A DNA stretch of 64,000 bases, taken from Pseudomonas sp. UBA4194 (GTDB lineage: Bacteria > Pseudomonadota > Gammaproteobacteria > Pseudomonadales > Pseudomonadaceae). Position 1 is the first letter of the stretch. Each line of letters starts with the position of its first letter. The translations under genes were made by a program, and so were the position numbers. The stretch lies in assembly GCF_002379585.1 (NCBI RefSeq), contig NZ_DFUE01000086.1, positions 13,682 through 77,681 of the forward strand, read 5' to 3'. Below the pieces are notes generated by a model. It ran no database searches, had not been told where the DNA came from, and saw nothing but the letters and a program-made list of their open reading frames with translations. Below, piece after piece: positions 35,878-44,895 of the stretch.

Positions 35878-36852
35878 ATGGCTCACCCTTTTGAAACACT
35901 GACACCTGACCTGGTCCTGGACGCCGTCGAAAGCATCGGCTTTCTCAGCGACGCTCGGGTATTGGCGCTCAACAGCTACGAAAACCGCGTCTATCAGGTG
36001 GGCATCGAAGACAGCCAGCCGCTGATCGCCAAGTTCTACCGCCCCGATCGCTGGACCAACGCCGCCATCCTCGAAGAACACGCCTTCACCGCCGAATTGG
36101 CCGACTGCGAAGTACCGGTGGTCGCGCCGTTGGTGCACAACGGGGAAACCCTGTTCGAGCATGCTGGCTTTCGCTTCACCCTGTTCCCACGCCGCGGCGG
36201 ACGCGCGCCGGAGCCCGGCAACCTCGACCAGCTGTACCGCCTGGGTCAATTGCTCGGGCGCCTGCATGCAGTGGGCTCGACTCGTCCGTTCGAGCACCGT
36301 GAAGCCTTGGGTGTGCAGAACTTCGGCCACGATTCCCTGACCACCCTGCTGGAAGGCAATCACGTACCGCGCAGCCTGCTGCCAGCTTACGAGTCAGTGG
36401 CCCGCGACCTGCTCAAGCGAGTCGAAGAGGTGTACAAGGCCACGCCGCACAAGAACATTCGCATGCACGGTGATTGCCATCCCGGCAACATGATGTGCCG
36501 CGACGAAGTGTTCCATATCGTCGATCTCGATGACTGCCGCATGGGGCCGGCGGTGCAGGACCTGTGGATGATGCTGGCCGGCGATCGCCAGGAGTGCCTG
36601 AGTCAGCTGTCGGAATTGATGGATGGCTACCGAGAGTTTCACGATTTCGATCCGCGCGAGCTGGCCTTGATCGAACCGCTGCGCGCCCTGCGCCTGATGC
36701 ATTACAGCGCCTGGCTGGCGCGACGCTGGGAAGACCCGGCGTTTCCACGCAGTTTTCCCTGGTTCGGGACGGAAAGGTACTGGGGCGATCAGGTGCTGGC
36801 GCTGCGGGAGCAATTGGCAGCGTTGCATGAAGAGCCTTTGAAGTTGTTCTAG
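35878..36852 (+). CDS. srkA: Stress response serine/threonine protein kinase SrkA (YihE)
   Basis: A 324-aa kinase of the APH/choline-kinase fold. It begins MAHPFETLTPDLVLDAVES, with NSYENRVYQVG as the nucleotide loop, IAKFYRPDRW with the lysine, the catalytic loop MHGDCHPGNMM (Asp199, Asn204) and the metal motif IVDLDDCRMG (Asp216). YihE/SrkA protects against stress-induced death in E. coli. The ATG at 35878 follows an AGGAG ribosome site; an earlier GTG-type frame start at 35839 is less likely. Confidence 0.93.
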   Translation: MAHPFETLTPDLVLDAVESIGFLSDARVLALNSYENRVYQVGIEDSQPLIAKFYRPDRWTNAAILEEHAFTAELADCEVPVVAPLVHNGETLFEHAGFRFTLFPRRGGRAPEPGNLDQLYRLGQLLGRLHAVGSTRPFEHREALGVQNFGHDSLTTLLEGNHVPRSLLPAYESVARDLLKRVEEVYKATPHKNIRMHGDCHPGNMMCRDEVFHIVDLDDCRMGPAVQDLWMMLAGDRQECLSQLSELMDGYREFHDFDPRELALIEPLRALRLMHYSAWLARRWEDPAFPRSFPWFGTERYWGDQVLALREQLAALHEEPLKLF

Positions 36853-36872
36853 GGGTTGGGTCGGTGGTGAAG

Positions 36873-36913
36873 GGTCCCCTCACCCTAACCCTCTCCCTGA
36901 GGGAGAGGGGACC
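36873..36913. repeat. Palindromic repeat family D after srkA
   Basis: GGTCCCCTCACCCTAACC followed by CTCTCCCTGAGGGAGAG and GGGACC. It matches the elements at 9171 and 13021 and may act as a bidirectional transcript end between srkA and rarD. Confidence 0.85.
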
Positions 36914-36999
36914 GTTCATCCCCTCCTCCCGAATTGTCCCGCTCCCGCAAATATGCAACAGTTCCTCCCCAATAAAAACCGCACACAAAGCAGGATGCC

Positions 37000-37887
37000 A
37001 TGCACACCGCCAACCCCCGCCGGGGCTATATTCTGGGCCTGAGCGCCTACATCTGCTGGGGCTTCATCCCCCTCTACTTCAAGACCGTTTCCCACTACCC
37101 CGCCGTCGAGATCATCGCCCAGCGCGTGCTGTGGTCGGCCGTGCTCGGCTCGTTGCTGCTGCTGGTGTGGAAACACCCCGGCTGGTGGCGTGAGTTGCGT
37201 GACCATCCCGTGCGCCTGGCCATCCTGGTGGGCAGCGGTAGCCTGATCGCGGCCAACTGGCTGGTCTATGTGTGGGCGATCAATAACGATCGGCTGCTCG
37301 AAGCCAGCCTGGGCTATTACATCAACCCCCTGGTGAACGTACTGCTGGGCTTGCTGATTCTCGGCGAGCGCTTGCGCCGGCTGCAGTGGCTGGCAGTGGC
37401 GTTGGCCGCAACCGGCGTGCTCCAGCAACTGTGGCAGGTCGGCAGCCTGCCATGGGTGTCGTTGGCACTGGCCCTGACGTTCGGTTTCTACGGCCTGATC
37501 CGCAAGCGTGCACCGGTGGCCGCCCTGCCCGGCCTAGTCATCGAAACCTGGTTGCTGGTGCCCCTGGCGGCTGGATGGTTGCTCTGGCACGGTGATGCGG
37601 TCAGCGCTCAGCCTGCGTTCTGGAGCACCGGTGAAGCACTGTGGCTAATGGCCGCCGGACCGATCACTCTGGTGCCGCTCATCTGCTTCAACGCGGCGGC
37701 GCGGCACCTGCCGTACACCACCCTGGGGTTCCTGCAGTACCTGGCACCGACCCTGGTGCTGTTGCTGGCCGTGAATGTCTATGGAGAGCACCTGGCGCCT
37801 GCCACCCTGGTCACGTTCATTTTCATCTGGGCCGGCCTGGCGGTTTACAGTGTGGATATCTGGCTGAATATGCGTCGTCGCAGCTGA
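37000..37887 (+). CDS. rarD: EamA family transporter RarD
   Basis: A 295-aa inner-membrane protein with about ten hydrophobic helices in two EamA repeats. RarD features include the N-terminal RRGYILGLSAYICWGFIPLY, AANWLVYVWAINNDRLLEASLGYYINPL and the end YTTLGFLQYLAPTLVLLLAV. Members of this drug/metabolite superfamily group were linked to chloramphenicol sensitivity; the natural substrate is unknown. The stop codon lies in the left arm of a long inverted repeat. Confidence 0.93.
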   Translation: MHTANPRRGYILGLSAYICWGFIPLYFKTVSHYPAVEIIAQRVLWSAVLGSLLLLVWKHPGWWRELRDHPVRLAILVGSGSLIAANWLVYVWAINNDRLLEASLGYYINPLVNVLLGLLILGERLRRLQWLAVALAATGVLQQLWQVGSLPWVSLALALTFGFYGLIRKRAPVAALPGLVIETWLLVPLAAGWLLWHGDAVSAQPAFWSTGEALWLMAAGPITLVPLICFNAAARHLPYTTLGFLQYLAPTLVLLLAVNVYGEHLAPATLVTFIFIWAGLAVYSVDIWLNMRRRS

Positions 37888-38071
37888 TCAAAAATCGACC
37901 AACCGACTGCAGGCCTTGCACTGCCTGGGCTGCAGCGGTTGGCTCAGAGGTTATCCACAGGCTGGTCCACGCCGTTTGTGCACAAGCGATTGAATTTGTT
38001 CGATTTTTGATCAGACGTTTGAAGCCCGCAGCCGGCGCGGGCTGCAGAGGCGTCGCCACAGGTTATCCACA
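37884..38071. other. Inverted repeat with DnaA boxes between rarD and gcvR
   Basis: CTGATCAAAAATCGA (37884-37898) and its exact inverse (38000-38014) enclose about 100 nt. Within or just after it lie two perfect DnaA boxes TTATCCACA on the same strand (37951-37959 and 38063-38071) and the palindrome TTGTGCACAA (37976-37985), one mismatch from a DnaA box on both strands. No gene was found in the 245-nt gap. It may be a DnaA-binding locus or only a transcript end. Confidence 0.55.
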
Positions 38072-38132
38072 GGTGGGTTCAGGTTTTTCTGGGATAACAT
38101 TTTCACGGCTGTCAGTGCTCGCGCCCCACGCC

Positions 38133-38651
38133 TCAACCCGATGACTGCAACACCAGCTCCACCATCAATTCATCGGCCAACGCCTCCAGCTGTCCCTGCA
38201 ACGCCCCCATCTCCACATCCAGCGGCACCGCCAACACCGCTTCGGCATGGAACAGTGGCTCGTTACTCATCGGCGCGGGCCGTACATCGGTCACGAGCCG
38301 TTCCAGGTTCACCCCGTGCTCGGCCAGCAAGCGGGTAATGTCACGCACGATGCCGGGGCGGTCATTGCCCACCAGCTCCATGGCGATCGGTCGCCACTCC
38401 GCGCTTGGCTGAACGCCGCCATCGGCGACGATCACCTGAATGCCATGGCCGGCAAGCTCGGCCAGTGAAGCCCGCAACGCCGCCCCGGCAGCCGGCGCCA
38501 CCGCCACGCTGACGATGCCGGCGAACTGCCCGGCCATGCGCGACAGCCGGCTCTCCAGCCAGTTGCCTTCATGGGTCAGGATGCACTGGGCCAGGCGGTC
38601 GAGCTGCCCGGGTTTGTCCTGGGCGTAAACGGTCAATACAAGTTGATCCAT
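38133..38651 (-). CDS. gcvR: Glycine cleavage system transcriptional repressor-like ACT protein
   Basis: A 172-aa protein of two ACT domains (MDQLVLTVYAQDKPGQLDRLA at residues 1-75 and MELVGNDRPGIVRDITRLLAEHG from about 90). This is the GcvR architecture, which senses glycine and acts through GcvA in E. coli. The start at 38651 has AGGA upstream and avoids 13 non-family residues. The gene is separate from any gcv operon in this window. Confidence 0.85.
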   Translation of the reverse strand: MDQLVLTVYAQDKPGQLDRLAQCILTHEGNWLESRLSRMAGQFAGIVSVAVAPAAGAALRASLAELAGHGIQVIVADGGVQPSAEWRPIAMELVGNDRPGIVRDITRLLAEHGVNLERLVTDVRPAPMSNEPLFHAEAVLAVPLDVEMGALQGQLEALADELMVELVLQSSG

Positions 38652-38964
38652 TGGGGCGGTTCCTGATGGCGGGCTGAACAGCGTAGGCAATACAGGTTAC
38701 ACCTTGCAGTGTAGCCAAGAGGCGCGAGCCAGAAACCTGTGTACGGTTTGAGCGTTTTTATGGAACAATTGCATACACTTTTTAGAACATGTGATTTCAC
38801 CCTGTGACTCGATGATCGAGCAGGGTCACGAGCAAAACGATTCAAGCCGGATTTTCACAACCCCAGCGCATCATGTAGTATCCGAATTTGCGCACTACAT
38901 ACCCCGCACAACCTACCGTGAATGGCTGTTACAGAGCGGATTTCCAAGCAGAGTGAGGCAAGCA

Positions 38965-41142
38965 ATGACTGAACACGTTCAAGTCGGGGGCCTTCAGGTC
39001 GCCAAGGTCCTGTTCGACTTCGTCAACGACGAAGCCATCCCCGGCACTGGCCTGGGTCCCGAGCAGTTCTGGGCCGGGGCCGAAAAGATCATCAACGACC
39101 TCGCTCCCAAGAACAAAGCCTTGCTGGCCAAGCGCGACGACCTGCAAGCGCGCATCGACGCCTGGCATCAGGCGCGACAGGGCCAGGCACACGATGCCGC
39201 CGCCTACAAAGCCTTCCTCCAGGACATCGGCTATCTGCTGCCAGAAGCCGCGGACTTCCAGGCCAGCACGCAGAATGTCGACGACGAAATCGCACGCATG
39301 GCCGGCCCGCAGCTGGTGGTGCCGGTGATGAACGCGCGATTCGCTCTCAACGCCTCCAACGCCCGGTGGGGCTCGCTGTACGACGCGCTCTACGGCACCG
39401 ATGCGATCAGCGAGGCGGACGGCGCGCAGAAAACCCAAGGCTACAACAAGGTCCGCGGTGACAAGGTCATCGCCTTCGCCCGCGCCTTTCTCGACCAGGC
39501 CGCGCCGCTGGCCGCTGGCTCCCATGTGGACTCCACCGCCTACAAGATCGTCGACGCCAAGCTGGTGGTGACGCTCAAGGGCGGCAGCAACAGTGGGCTG
39601 AACAACGATGCCCAGTTGATCGGCTACCAGGGTGATGCCGCCAAACCGACTGCGGTGCTGCTGAAGAACAACGGCCTGCACTTCGAGATTCAGATCGATG
39701 CCACGAGCCCGGTCGGCCAGACCGATGCGGCCGGGGTCAAGGACGTGCTGATGGAAGCCGCCCTGACCACCATCATGGACTGCGAAGACTCGGTGGCCGC
39801 AGTGGACGCCGATGACAAGGTGGTGATCTATCGCAACTGGCTGGGCCTGATGAAAGGCGATCTGGCCGAAGAAGTCAGCAAAGGCGGCCAGACCTTTACC
39901 CGCACCATGAACCCGGACCGTCACTACGCCGCGCCTCAAGGCGGCGAAGTCAGCCTGCACGGTCGCTCCCTGCTGTTCGTGCGCAACGTCGGTCATCTGA
40001 TGACCATCGATGCCATTCTCGATGCCCAAGGGAATGAGGTGCCGGAAGGCATTCTCGACGGCTTGCTGACCAGCCTGGGGGCGATGCACAGCCTGAACGG
40101 CAACACCCGGCGCAACAACAGCCGCACGGGCTCGGTGTACATCGTCAAGCCGAAGATGCACGGCCCGGAAGAAGCCGCCTTCACCAACGAACTGTTCGGC
40201 CGTATCGAAGAGGTGCTGACGCTGCCGCGCAACACGCTCAAGGTCGGCATCATGGACGAGGAACGGCGCACCACGGTCAACCTCAAAGCCTGCATCCAGG
40301 CCGCTGCCGAACGTGTGGTGTTCATCAACACCGGTTTTCTGGACCGTACCGGCGACGAAATCCATACCTCCATGGAGGCCGGCGCCGTGGTGCGCAAGGC
40401 GGCCATGAAAGGTGAGAAGTGGATCGCTGCCTACGAGAACTCCAACGTCGACATCGGTTTGAAGACCGGCCTGCAGGGCCGGGCACAGATCGGCAAAGGC
40501 ATGTGGGCCATGCCGGACTTGATGGCCGCCATGCTGGAGCAGAAGATCGCCCACCCGCTGGCCGGTGCCAACACCGCCTGGGTGCCCTCGCCCACCGCGG
40601 CAGCCCTGCACGCGCTGCATTACCACAAGGTCGACGTATTCGCGCGGCAGGCCGAACTGGCTCAGCGCACGCCGGCGTCGGTGGATGACATCCTGACCCT
40701 GCCCCTGGCGGCTGACACGAACTGGAGCGCTGAAGAGATCCAGAACGAACTGGACAACAATGCCCAGGGGATTCTGGGCTACGTGGTGCGCTGGATCGAT
40801 CAGGGCGTGGGCTGCTCGAAGGTGCCGGACATCAACGACATCGGCCTGATGGAAGACCGCGCGACCTTGCGCATTTCCAGCCAGCTGTTGGCCAACTGGC
40901 TGCGTCATGGCATTGCCAGCGAGCAGCAGGTGATCGAAAGCCTCAAGCGCATGGCGCCGGTGGTGGACCGGCAGAACGCCGGCGATGCGTTGTACAAGCC
41001 GATGGCGCCCGACTTCGACAGCAATATCGCTTTCCAGGCGGCGCTGGAGTTGGTGGTAGAGGGCGCGCGGCAGCCCAATGGCTATACCGAGCCGGTGTTG
41101 CACCGTCGGCGGCGGGAGTTCAAGGCGGCGAACGGGCTGTAG
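38965..41142 (+). CDS. glcB: Malate synthase G
   Basis: A 725-aa monomeric enzyme condensing glyoxylate and acetyl-CoA to malate. The length is exactly that of the G isoform. Active-site blocks include TTIMDCEDSVAAVDADDK, LMTIDAILDAQGNEVPEG, GIMDEERRTTVNLKACI and MHSLNGNTRRNN. GAGG is 6 nt before the ATG; the frame is open upstream to 38791 but that part is leader. The 274-nt region before it holds two short inverted repeats (near 38803-38830 and 38873-38898) but no recognised operator. Confidence 0.97.
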   Translation: MTEHVQVGGLQVAKVLFDFVNDEAIPGTGLGPEQFWAGAEKIINDLAPKNKALLAKRDDLQARIDAWHQARQGQAHDAAAYKAFLQDIGYLLPEAADFQASTQNVDDEIARMAGPQLVVPVMNARFALNASNARWGSLYDALYGTDAISEADGAQKTQGYNKVRGDKVIAFARAFLDQAAPLAAGSHVDSTAYKIVDAKLVVTLKGGSNSGLNNDAQLIGYQGDAAKPTAVLLKNNGLHFEIQIDATSPVGQTDAAGVKDVLMEAALTTIMDCEDSVAAVDADDKVVIYRNWLGLMKGDLAEEVSKGGQTFTRTMNPDRHYAAPQGGEVSLHGRSLLFVRNVGHLMTIDAILDAQGNEVPEGILDGLLTSLGAMHSLNGNTRRNNSRTGSVYIVKPKMHGPEEAAFTNELFGRIEEVLTLPRNTLKVGIMDEERRTTVNLKACIQAAAERVVFINTGFLDRTGDEIHTSMEAGAVVRKAAMKGEKWIAAYENSNVDIGLKTGLQGRAQIGKGMWAMPDLMAAMLEQKIAHPLAGANTAWVPSPTAAALHALHYHKVDVFARQAELAQRTPASVDDILTLPLAADTNWSAEEIQNELDNNAQGILGYVVRWIDQGVGCSKVPDINDIGLMEDRATLRISSQLLANWLRHGIASEQQVIESLKRMAPVVDRQNAGDALYKPMAPDFDSNIAFQAALELVVEGARQPNGYTEPVLHRRRREFKAANGL

Positions 41143-41156
41143 ACCGCAGCGCCCCT

Positions 41157-41410
41157 ATCGCGGGTAGAACCCGCTCCCACAGGGGATTGGCGTCGTTTGC
41201 TGGCTACAGTTGCCATCACAAGGAATGGTGGCAATGGCTGGCTGCTGCTCCCAGATGGATTGGTGGCAAGGGCTGGCCACTGCTGCTCCCAGAAGGCTGG
41301 CCAATGCTTCCAGATGGATGGTGGCAAGGGCTGGCCAATGGTGCTTCCAGATGGATTGGTGGCAATGGCTGGCCAATGAGGTCTCTGTGGGAGCGGGTTC
41401 TACCCGCGAT
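41157..41410. repeat. REP pair enclosing a degenerate tandem repeat
   Basis: Inverted family A REP copies at 41157-41181 and 41386-41410 flank a tandem array at 41225-41380. The array has about five units (30, 38, 21, 37 and 30 nt) built on ATGGATTGGTGGCAAGGGCT followed by GGCCA and ending CTTCCAG or CTCCCAG. No gene lies in the 281-nt gap. The REP pair probably ends glcB and the convergent receiver gene. Confidence 0.85.
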
Positions 41411-41423
41411 GGGGCCGGCAGGT

Positions 41424-41867
41424 CTACGCCAGCCCCAGCTCCTTGCGCGCCAGCTCCACCAGCAATCGGCTGTCGACCGGCTTGAGCAGAAAATCCACCA
41501 CGCTCAAATGCATCGCCGCGATCGCATCCTTCACATTGGCATCGCCGGAAATAATGATGATCGGCAACGCCGCACGCTCCGACTCGCGTACCTCGCGAAT
41601 CAAATCCAGCCCCGACTCCGGCCCCATGCGCAGGTCGGTGATCAGCAGGCCAATGGTTTTATTGCCGCGCAACTGAGCCATGGCAGTCATGGCGCTGTCG
41701 GCAGTCAGGCACTCGATCCCCTGCAACTGCAGGATCTCGGCGAGCACCTCGCGCGAATCCTTGTCGTCGTCCACCACCAAGGCCCGCTGGGGCGGCAGGT
41801 CGGGGATGAGGTTGAGTTCGCTGAGCGCTTCACGCTCGTCATCACTCAATAAATCTTGCTCGGACAT
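41424..41867 (-). CDS. Stand-alone response-regulator receiver protein
   Basis: A 147-aa single receiver domain. The phospho-acceptor is Asp78 (LLITDLRMGPES), the acidic pocket is DDD at 33-35 and the conserved lysine is Lys129 (FLLKPVD). There is no output domain, so it may relay phosphate or act by binding a partner. The first 25 residues before the domain are acidic. It is divergent from the cNMP/CBS nucleotidyltransferase gene, and no kinase gene is nearby. Confidence 0.9.
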   Translation of the reverse strand: MSEQDLLSDDEREALSELNLIPDLPPQRALVVDDDKDSREVLAEILQLQGIECLTADSAMTAMAQLRGNKTIGLLITDLRMGPESGLDLIREVRESERAALPIIIISGDANVKDAIAAMHLSVVDFLLKPVDSRLLVELARKELGLA

Positions 41868-42076
41868 ACGTGTCTCTTATTCAAGGCCAACCTGTGCACT
41901 GCATCGGCCGGTGCCGGACAAAGGCTCGTTGGGCGCACCTTGCTGGATGCATAAGGTGCGGCATGCAGCGTGGGATGCCAAGCCTGAGCGGTTTTTTTAG
42001 ACTTACGTCCAATGGGCACCCGCCGCCGCGAAGCCGACCATGGCGTCACGACAAGAACAAATAGCCGGTAGTGGTC

Positions 42077-44014
42077 ATGAGCAAAACCGACGCCTTTACC
42101 CAGGCCGGGAAAACAGCGGTGTTGCAGAACATCCATGGGACCATGCAGTTCCTGCAACGTTTCCCACCCTTCAATCAAATGGAGAACGCCCACCTGGCGT
42201 TTCTGGTGGAGCAGTGCCAGCTGCGTTTCTACGCCAGCGGCGAAAGCATCATCAAACCGGCCGACGGGCCTATCGAACACTTCTATGTCGTCAAACAGGG
42301 TCGTGTGGTGGGCGAGCGCCCGCACAGCGCCCGACGCGGTACCGAAACCACCTTCGAGATCGCCAGCGGTGAGTGCTTCCCCCTGGCTGCGCTGCTGGGT
42401 GAGCGGGCGACGCGCACCGAGCACCTGGCGGCTGAGGATACCTTCTGCCTGCAACTGAACAAGCCGGCATTCATCAAGCTGTTCGCCCTGTCCAATCCGT
42501 TTCGCGACTTCGCCCTGCGCGGGGTCAGCAGCCTGCTCGACCAGGTCAACCAACAGGTGCAGCGCCGGGCCGTTGAAACCCTGGGCACCCAGTACTCGCT
42601 GAATACCCGCCTGGGCGACCTCGCCATGCGCCACCCGGTGATCTGCGACCGCGATACGCCGCTGCGTGAAGCGGTGCGGCTGATGCACGAACAGCAAGTG
42701 GGCAGCATCGTGATCGTCGATGTTCGCAAGGCGCCACAAGGTATCTTCACCCTGCGCGACCTGCGCCAGGCGGTGGCCGATGCCGCCACCGATTTCGGCG
42801 CCGCCATTGCCCGCTACATGATTCCCGAGCCTTTTCACCTCAGCCCCGAGGCCAGTGCGTTCGACGCCGCCGTGGCCATGACCGAGCGGCATATTGCCCA
42901 CGTCTGCCTGGTCAAGGATCGCCGCCTGTGTGGGGTGGTGTCGGAGCGAGACCTGTTTTCCCTGCAGCGGGTCGACCTGGTGCACCTGGCGCGCACCATT
43001 CGCAACGCCGGCCGTATCGAACAGTTGGTGGCGTTGCGCGGAGAGATCAGCCAGTTGGTGGAACGCATGTTGGCCCATGGCGCGTCATCGACCCAGATCA
43101 CCCAGATCATTACCCTGCTCAACGACCACACCGTGTGCCGCGTTATCGAGCTGACCCTGGAAGAGCGCGGTGACCCCGGTGTGCCTTTCAGCTGGCTGTG
43201 TTTCGGCAGCGAGGGCCGCCGCGAGCAAACCCTGTACACCGACCAGGACAACGGCATCCTGTTCGAGGCCGACGACGCGGCCCACGCCGCCGAGATCCGC
43301 GGCAAGCTGTTGCCGTTGGCTCACCACATCAATCAGGGCCTGGCCCAGTGCGGCTTCAGCCTGTGCAAGGGCAACATCATGGCCGGCAACCCCGAGCTGT
43401 GCCTGTCGCGGGCTGAATGGGCGCGACGCTTTGCGGCGTTCATTCGCGAGGCCACACCGGAGAACCTGCTCAACTCCAGCATCTATTTTGACCTGCGCAC
43501 GGTGTGGGGCGACGACAAGCCGTGCGCCCAACTGCGCCAGAGCGTGCTGGTGCAGGTCGCCGACAACCGCCTGTTCCAGCGCATGCTGGCAGAGAATGCC
43601 TTGCGCCAGCGGCCCCCTGTAGGACGCTTTCGCGACTTCGTATTGACCCGCCAGGGCAGCGACAAGGCGGCCACCCTGGACCTCAAGGTGCAAGGCCTGA
43701 CGCCCTTCGTCGACGGCGCGCGTCTGCTGGCCCTGGCCAATGGCATCGAGGCCAGCAATACCCTGGAGCGCCTGCGTCAGCTGGTGGGCAAGGAAGTGAT
43801 CGACGCTCTGGACGGCGCCGCCTACGAAGAGGCCTATCACTTCATCCAGCAGACCCGTATGCAGCAGCATCAATTGCAGACGCGCCAGAACTTGCCCTGG
43901 TCCAACCGGGTCGACCCGGCCAGCCTCAACGACCTGGACCGGCGCATCCTGCGCGAATCCTTGCGCCAGGCCCAGCGCCTGCAAGCCAGCCTGAGCCTGA
44001 GGTACCAGTTGTGA
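42077..44014 (+). CDS. cNMP-binding/CBS/DUF294 nucleotidyltransferase
   Basis: A 645-aa multidomain protein: cyclic-nucleotide-binding domain (about residues 15-130), two CBS domains (about 165-290, including IVIVDVRKAPQGIFTLRDL), a DUF294 nucleotidyltransferase core and its C-terminal domain. The transferase core CFGSEGRREQTLYTDQDNG has Gly377-Ser378 and the metal pair Asp389/Asp391, so it looks catalytically competent. CBS domains usually sense adenine nucleotides. Its stop overlaps the start of an exonuclease gene. The natural substrate is unknown; PII-uridylyltransferase-like chemistry is a family inference. Confidence 0.9.
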   Translation: MSKTDAFTQAGKTAVLQNIHGTMQFLQRFPPFNQMENAHLAFLVEQCQLRFYASGESIIKPADGPIEHFYVVKQGRVVGERPHSARRGTETTFEIASGECFPLAALLGERATRTEHLAAEDTFCLQLNKPAFIKLFALSNPFRDFALRGVSSLLDQVNQQVQRRAVETLGTQYSLNTRLGDLAMRHPVICDRDTPLREAVRLMHEQQVGSIVIVDVRKAPQGIFTLRDLRQAVADAATDFGAAIARYMIPEPFHLSPEASAFDAAVAMTERHIAHVCLVKDRRLCGVVSERDLFSLQRVDLVHLARTIRNAGRIEQLVALRGEISQLVERMLAHGASSTQITQIITLLNDHTVCRVIELTLEERGDPGVPFSWLCFGSEGRREQTLYTDQDNGILFEADDAAHAAEIRGKLLPLAHHINQGLAQCGFSLCKGNIMAGNPELCLSRAEWARRFAAFIREATPENLLNSSIYFDLRTVWGDDKPCAQLRQSVLVQVADNRLFQRMLAENALRQRPPVGRFRDFVLTRQGSDKAATLDLKVQGLTPFVDGARLLALANGIEASNTLERLRQLVGKEVIDALDGAAYEEAYHFIQQTRMQQHQLQTRQNLPWSNRVDPASLNDLDRRILRESLRQAQRLQASLSLRYQL

Positions 44015-44718
44015 AGTTGTTCAACTGGCTGCGCAGTGCCACGCCCACCCTGGACGGCAACCAGCAGCAGCGCCTGCACCAACTGGCCAGGCCGCGCCCC
44101 CTGGGCATCTGCAGTCTGCGCGAACAGCGCTGGGTGGTACTGGACCTGGAAACCAGTGGCTTGAACACTGCCAAGGACCAGGTGTTGTCCATCGGCGCGG
44201 TGGTGATCGAGGACGGGGCGGTGGATTTCTCTCGGCAGTTCGAGCGCACCTTGCAGCGCAGTGAATCGAAATTGAGCCCTAGCGTGTTGATTCACGGTCT
44301 GGGCCCGGATGCCATCGCCGCCGGACAAGCACCCGCCGAGGCGCTGCTGGACTTCATGGCCTTCGTCGGTGACAGCCCGCTGCTGGCCTTCCACGCGCCG
44401 TTCGACGAGCGCATGTTGAGCCGCGCCCTCCACGACAGCCTGGGCTACCGGCTGCAGCACCCGTTCCTCGATGTCGCCGAACTGGCACCGATGCTCTGCC
44501 CTGACGCCCACTTGCGCGAGGCGGGGCTGGACGACTGGACCGGCTACTTCGGCCTCCAGGCAGGCGAGCGCCACCATGCCAGCGCCGATGCCCTGGTGAC
44601 CGCCGAGCTGGCGATGATCCTGTTTGCCCATGCCCGTCGCCAGGCGCTGGACAGCCCCCAGGCGCTGGCGCAGAAACTCGCCCAATGGCGCCGCCGCCAG
44701 CAAGCCCCCTCCCTGTAG
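44011..44718 (+). CDS. DnaQ-type 3'-5' exonuclease
   Basis: A 235-aa protein with the DEDDh exonuclease motifs: VVLDLETSGL (Asp45, Glu47), FHAPFDERML and HHASADALVT with the final His and Asp. Polymerase III epsilon subunits share this domain, but the gene is coupled to a nucleotidyltransferase instead of a polymerase. GTG at 44011 overlaps the upstream stop (GTGA) and follows GAGG by 8 nt. The same pair next to acetate-metabolism genes is seen in other gammaproteobacteria. Confidence 0.9.
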   Translation: MKLFNWLRSATPTLDGNQQQRLHQLARPRPLGICSLREQRWVVLDLETSGLNTAKDQVLSIGAVVIEDGAVDFSRQFERTLQRSESKLSPSVLIHGLGPDAIAAGQAPAEALLDFMAFVGDSPLLAFHAPFDERMLSRALHDSLGYRLQHPFLDVAELAPMLCPDAHLREAGLDDWTGYFGLQAGERHHASADALVTAELAMILFAHARRQALDSPQALAQKLAQWRRRQQAPSL

Positions 44719-44818
44719 CAGCGGCGTAAGCCGCGTCGCTTTTTCGACACAACCGCCCCCTGCAAATCTCGTCCCGCTAGAGATTGTCGAAGCGCGACGC
44801 GGCTTACGCCGCTGCTAC
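44714..44818. repeat. Inverted pair of REP-like elements (family C)
   Basis: Copies at 44714-44737 and 44796-44818 built on GTAGCAGCGGCGTAAGCCGC and its inverse, separated by 58 nt. They begin inside the last codons of the exonuclease gene and can form a terminator-like structure. Further pairs lie near 50339 and 54012. Confidence 0.88.
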
Positions 44819-44849
44819 GATTGCGTGGGGGGTGTGGGTCTGCCAGAAT

Positions 44850-44868
44850 CGCGAATAATTCCCGTTAG
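44850..44868. promoter_or_regulatory. Probable Fur box upstream of fecI-like sigma factor
   Basis: CGCGAATAATTCCCGTTAG reads on the other strand as CTAACGGGAATTATTCGCG, close to the Pseudomonas Fur consensus built around GAGAATTATTC. It lies 28 nt before the sigma-factor start, as expected for an iron-repressed fecI homologue. Confidence 0.7.
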
Positions 44869-44895
44869 CTTACACATTCACTCGGTGATTCCTAC

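Noticed and set aside
38929..41103. Long antisense open frame opposite malate synthase, and similar ones opposite acyl-CoA dehydrogenases, thiC and glyA
   Set aside because: They mirror strong family genes in GC-rich DNA, have no recognisable domains, and arise from codon bias.
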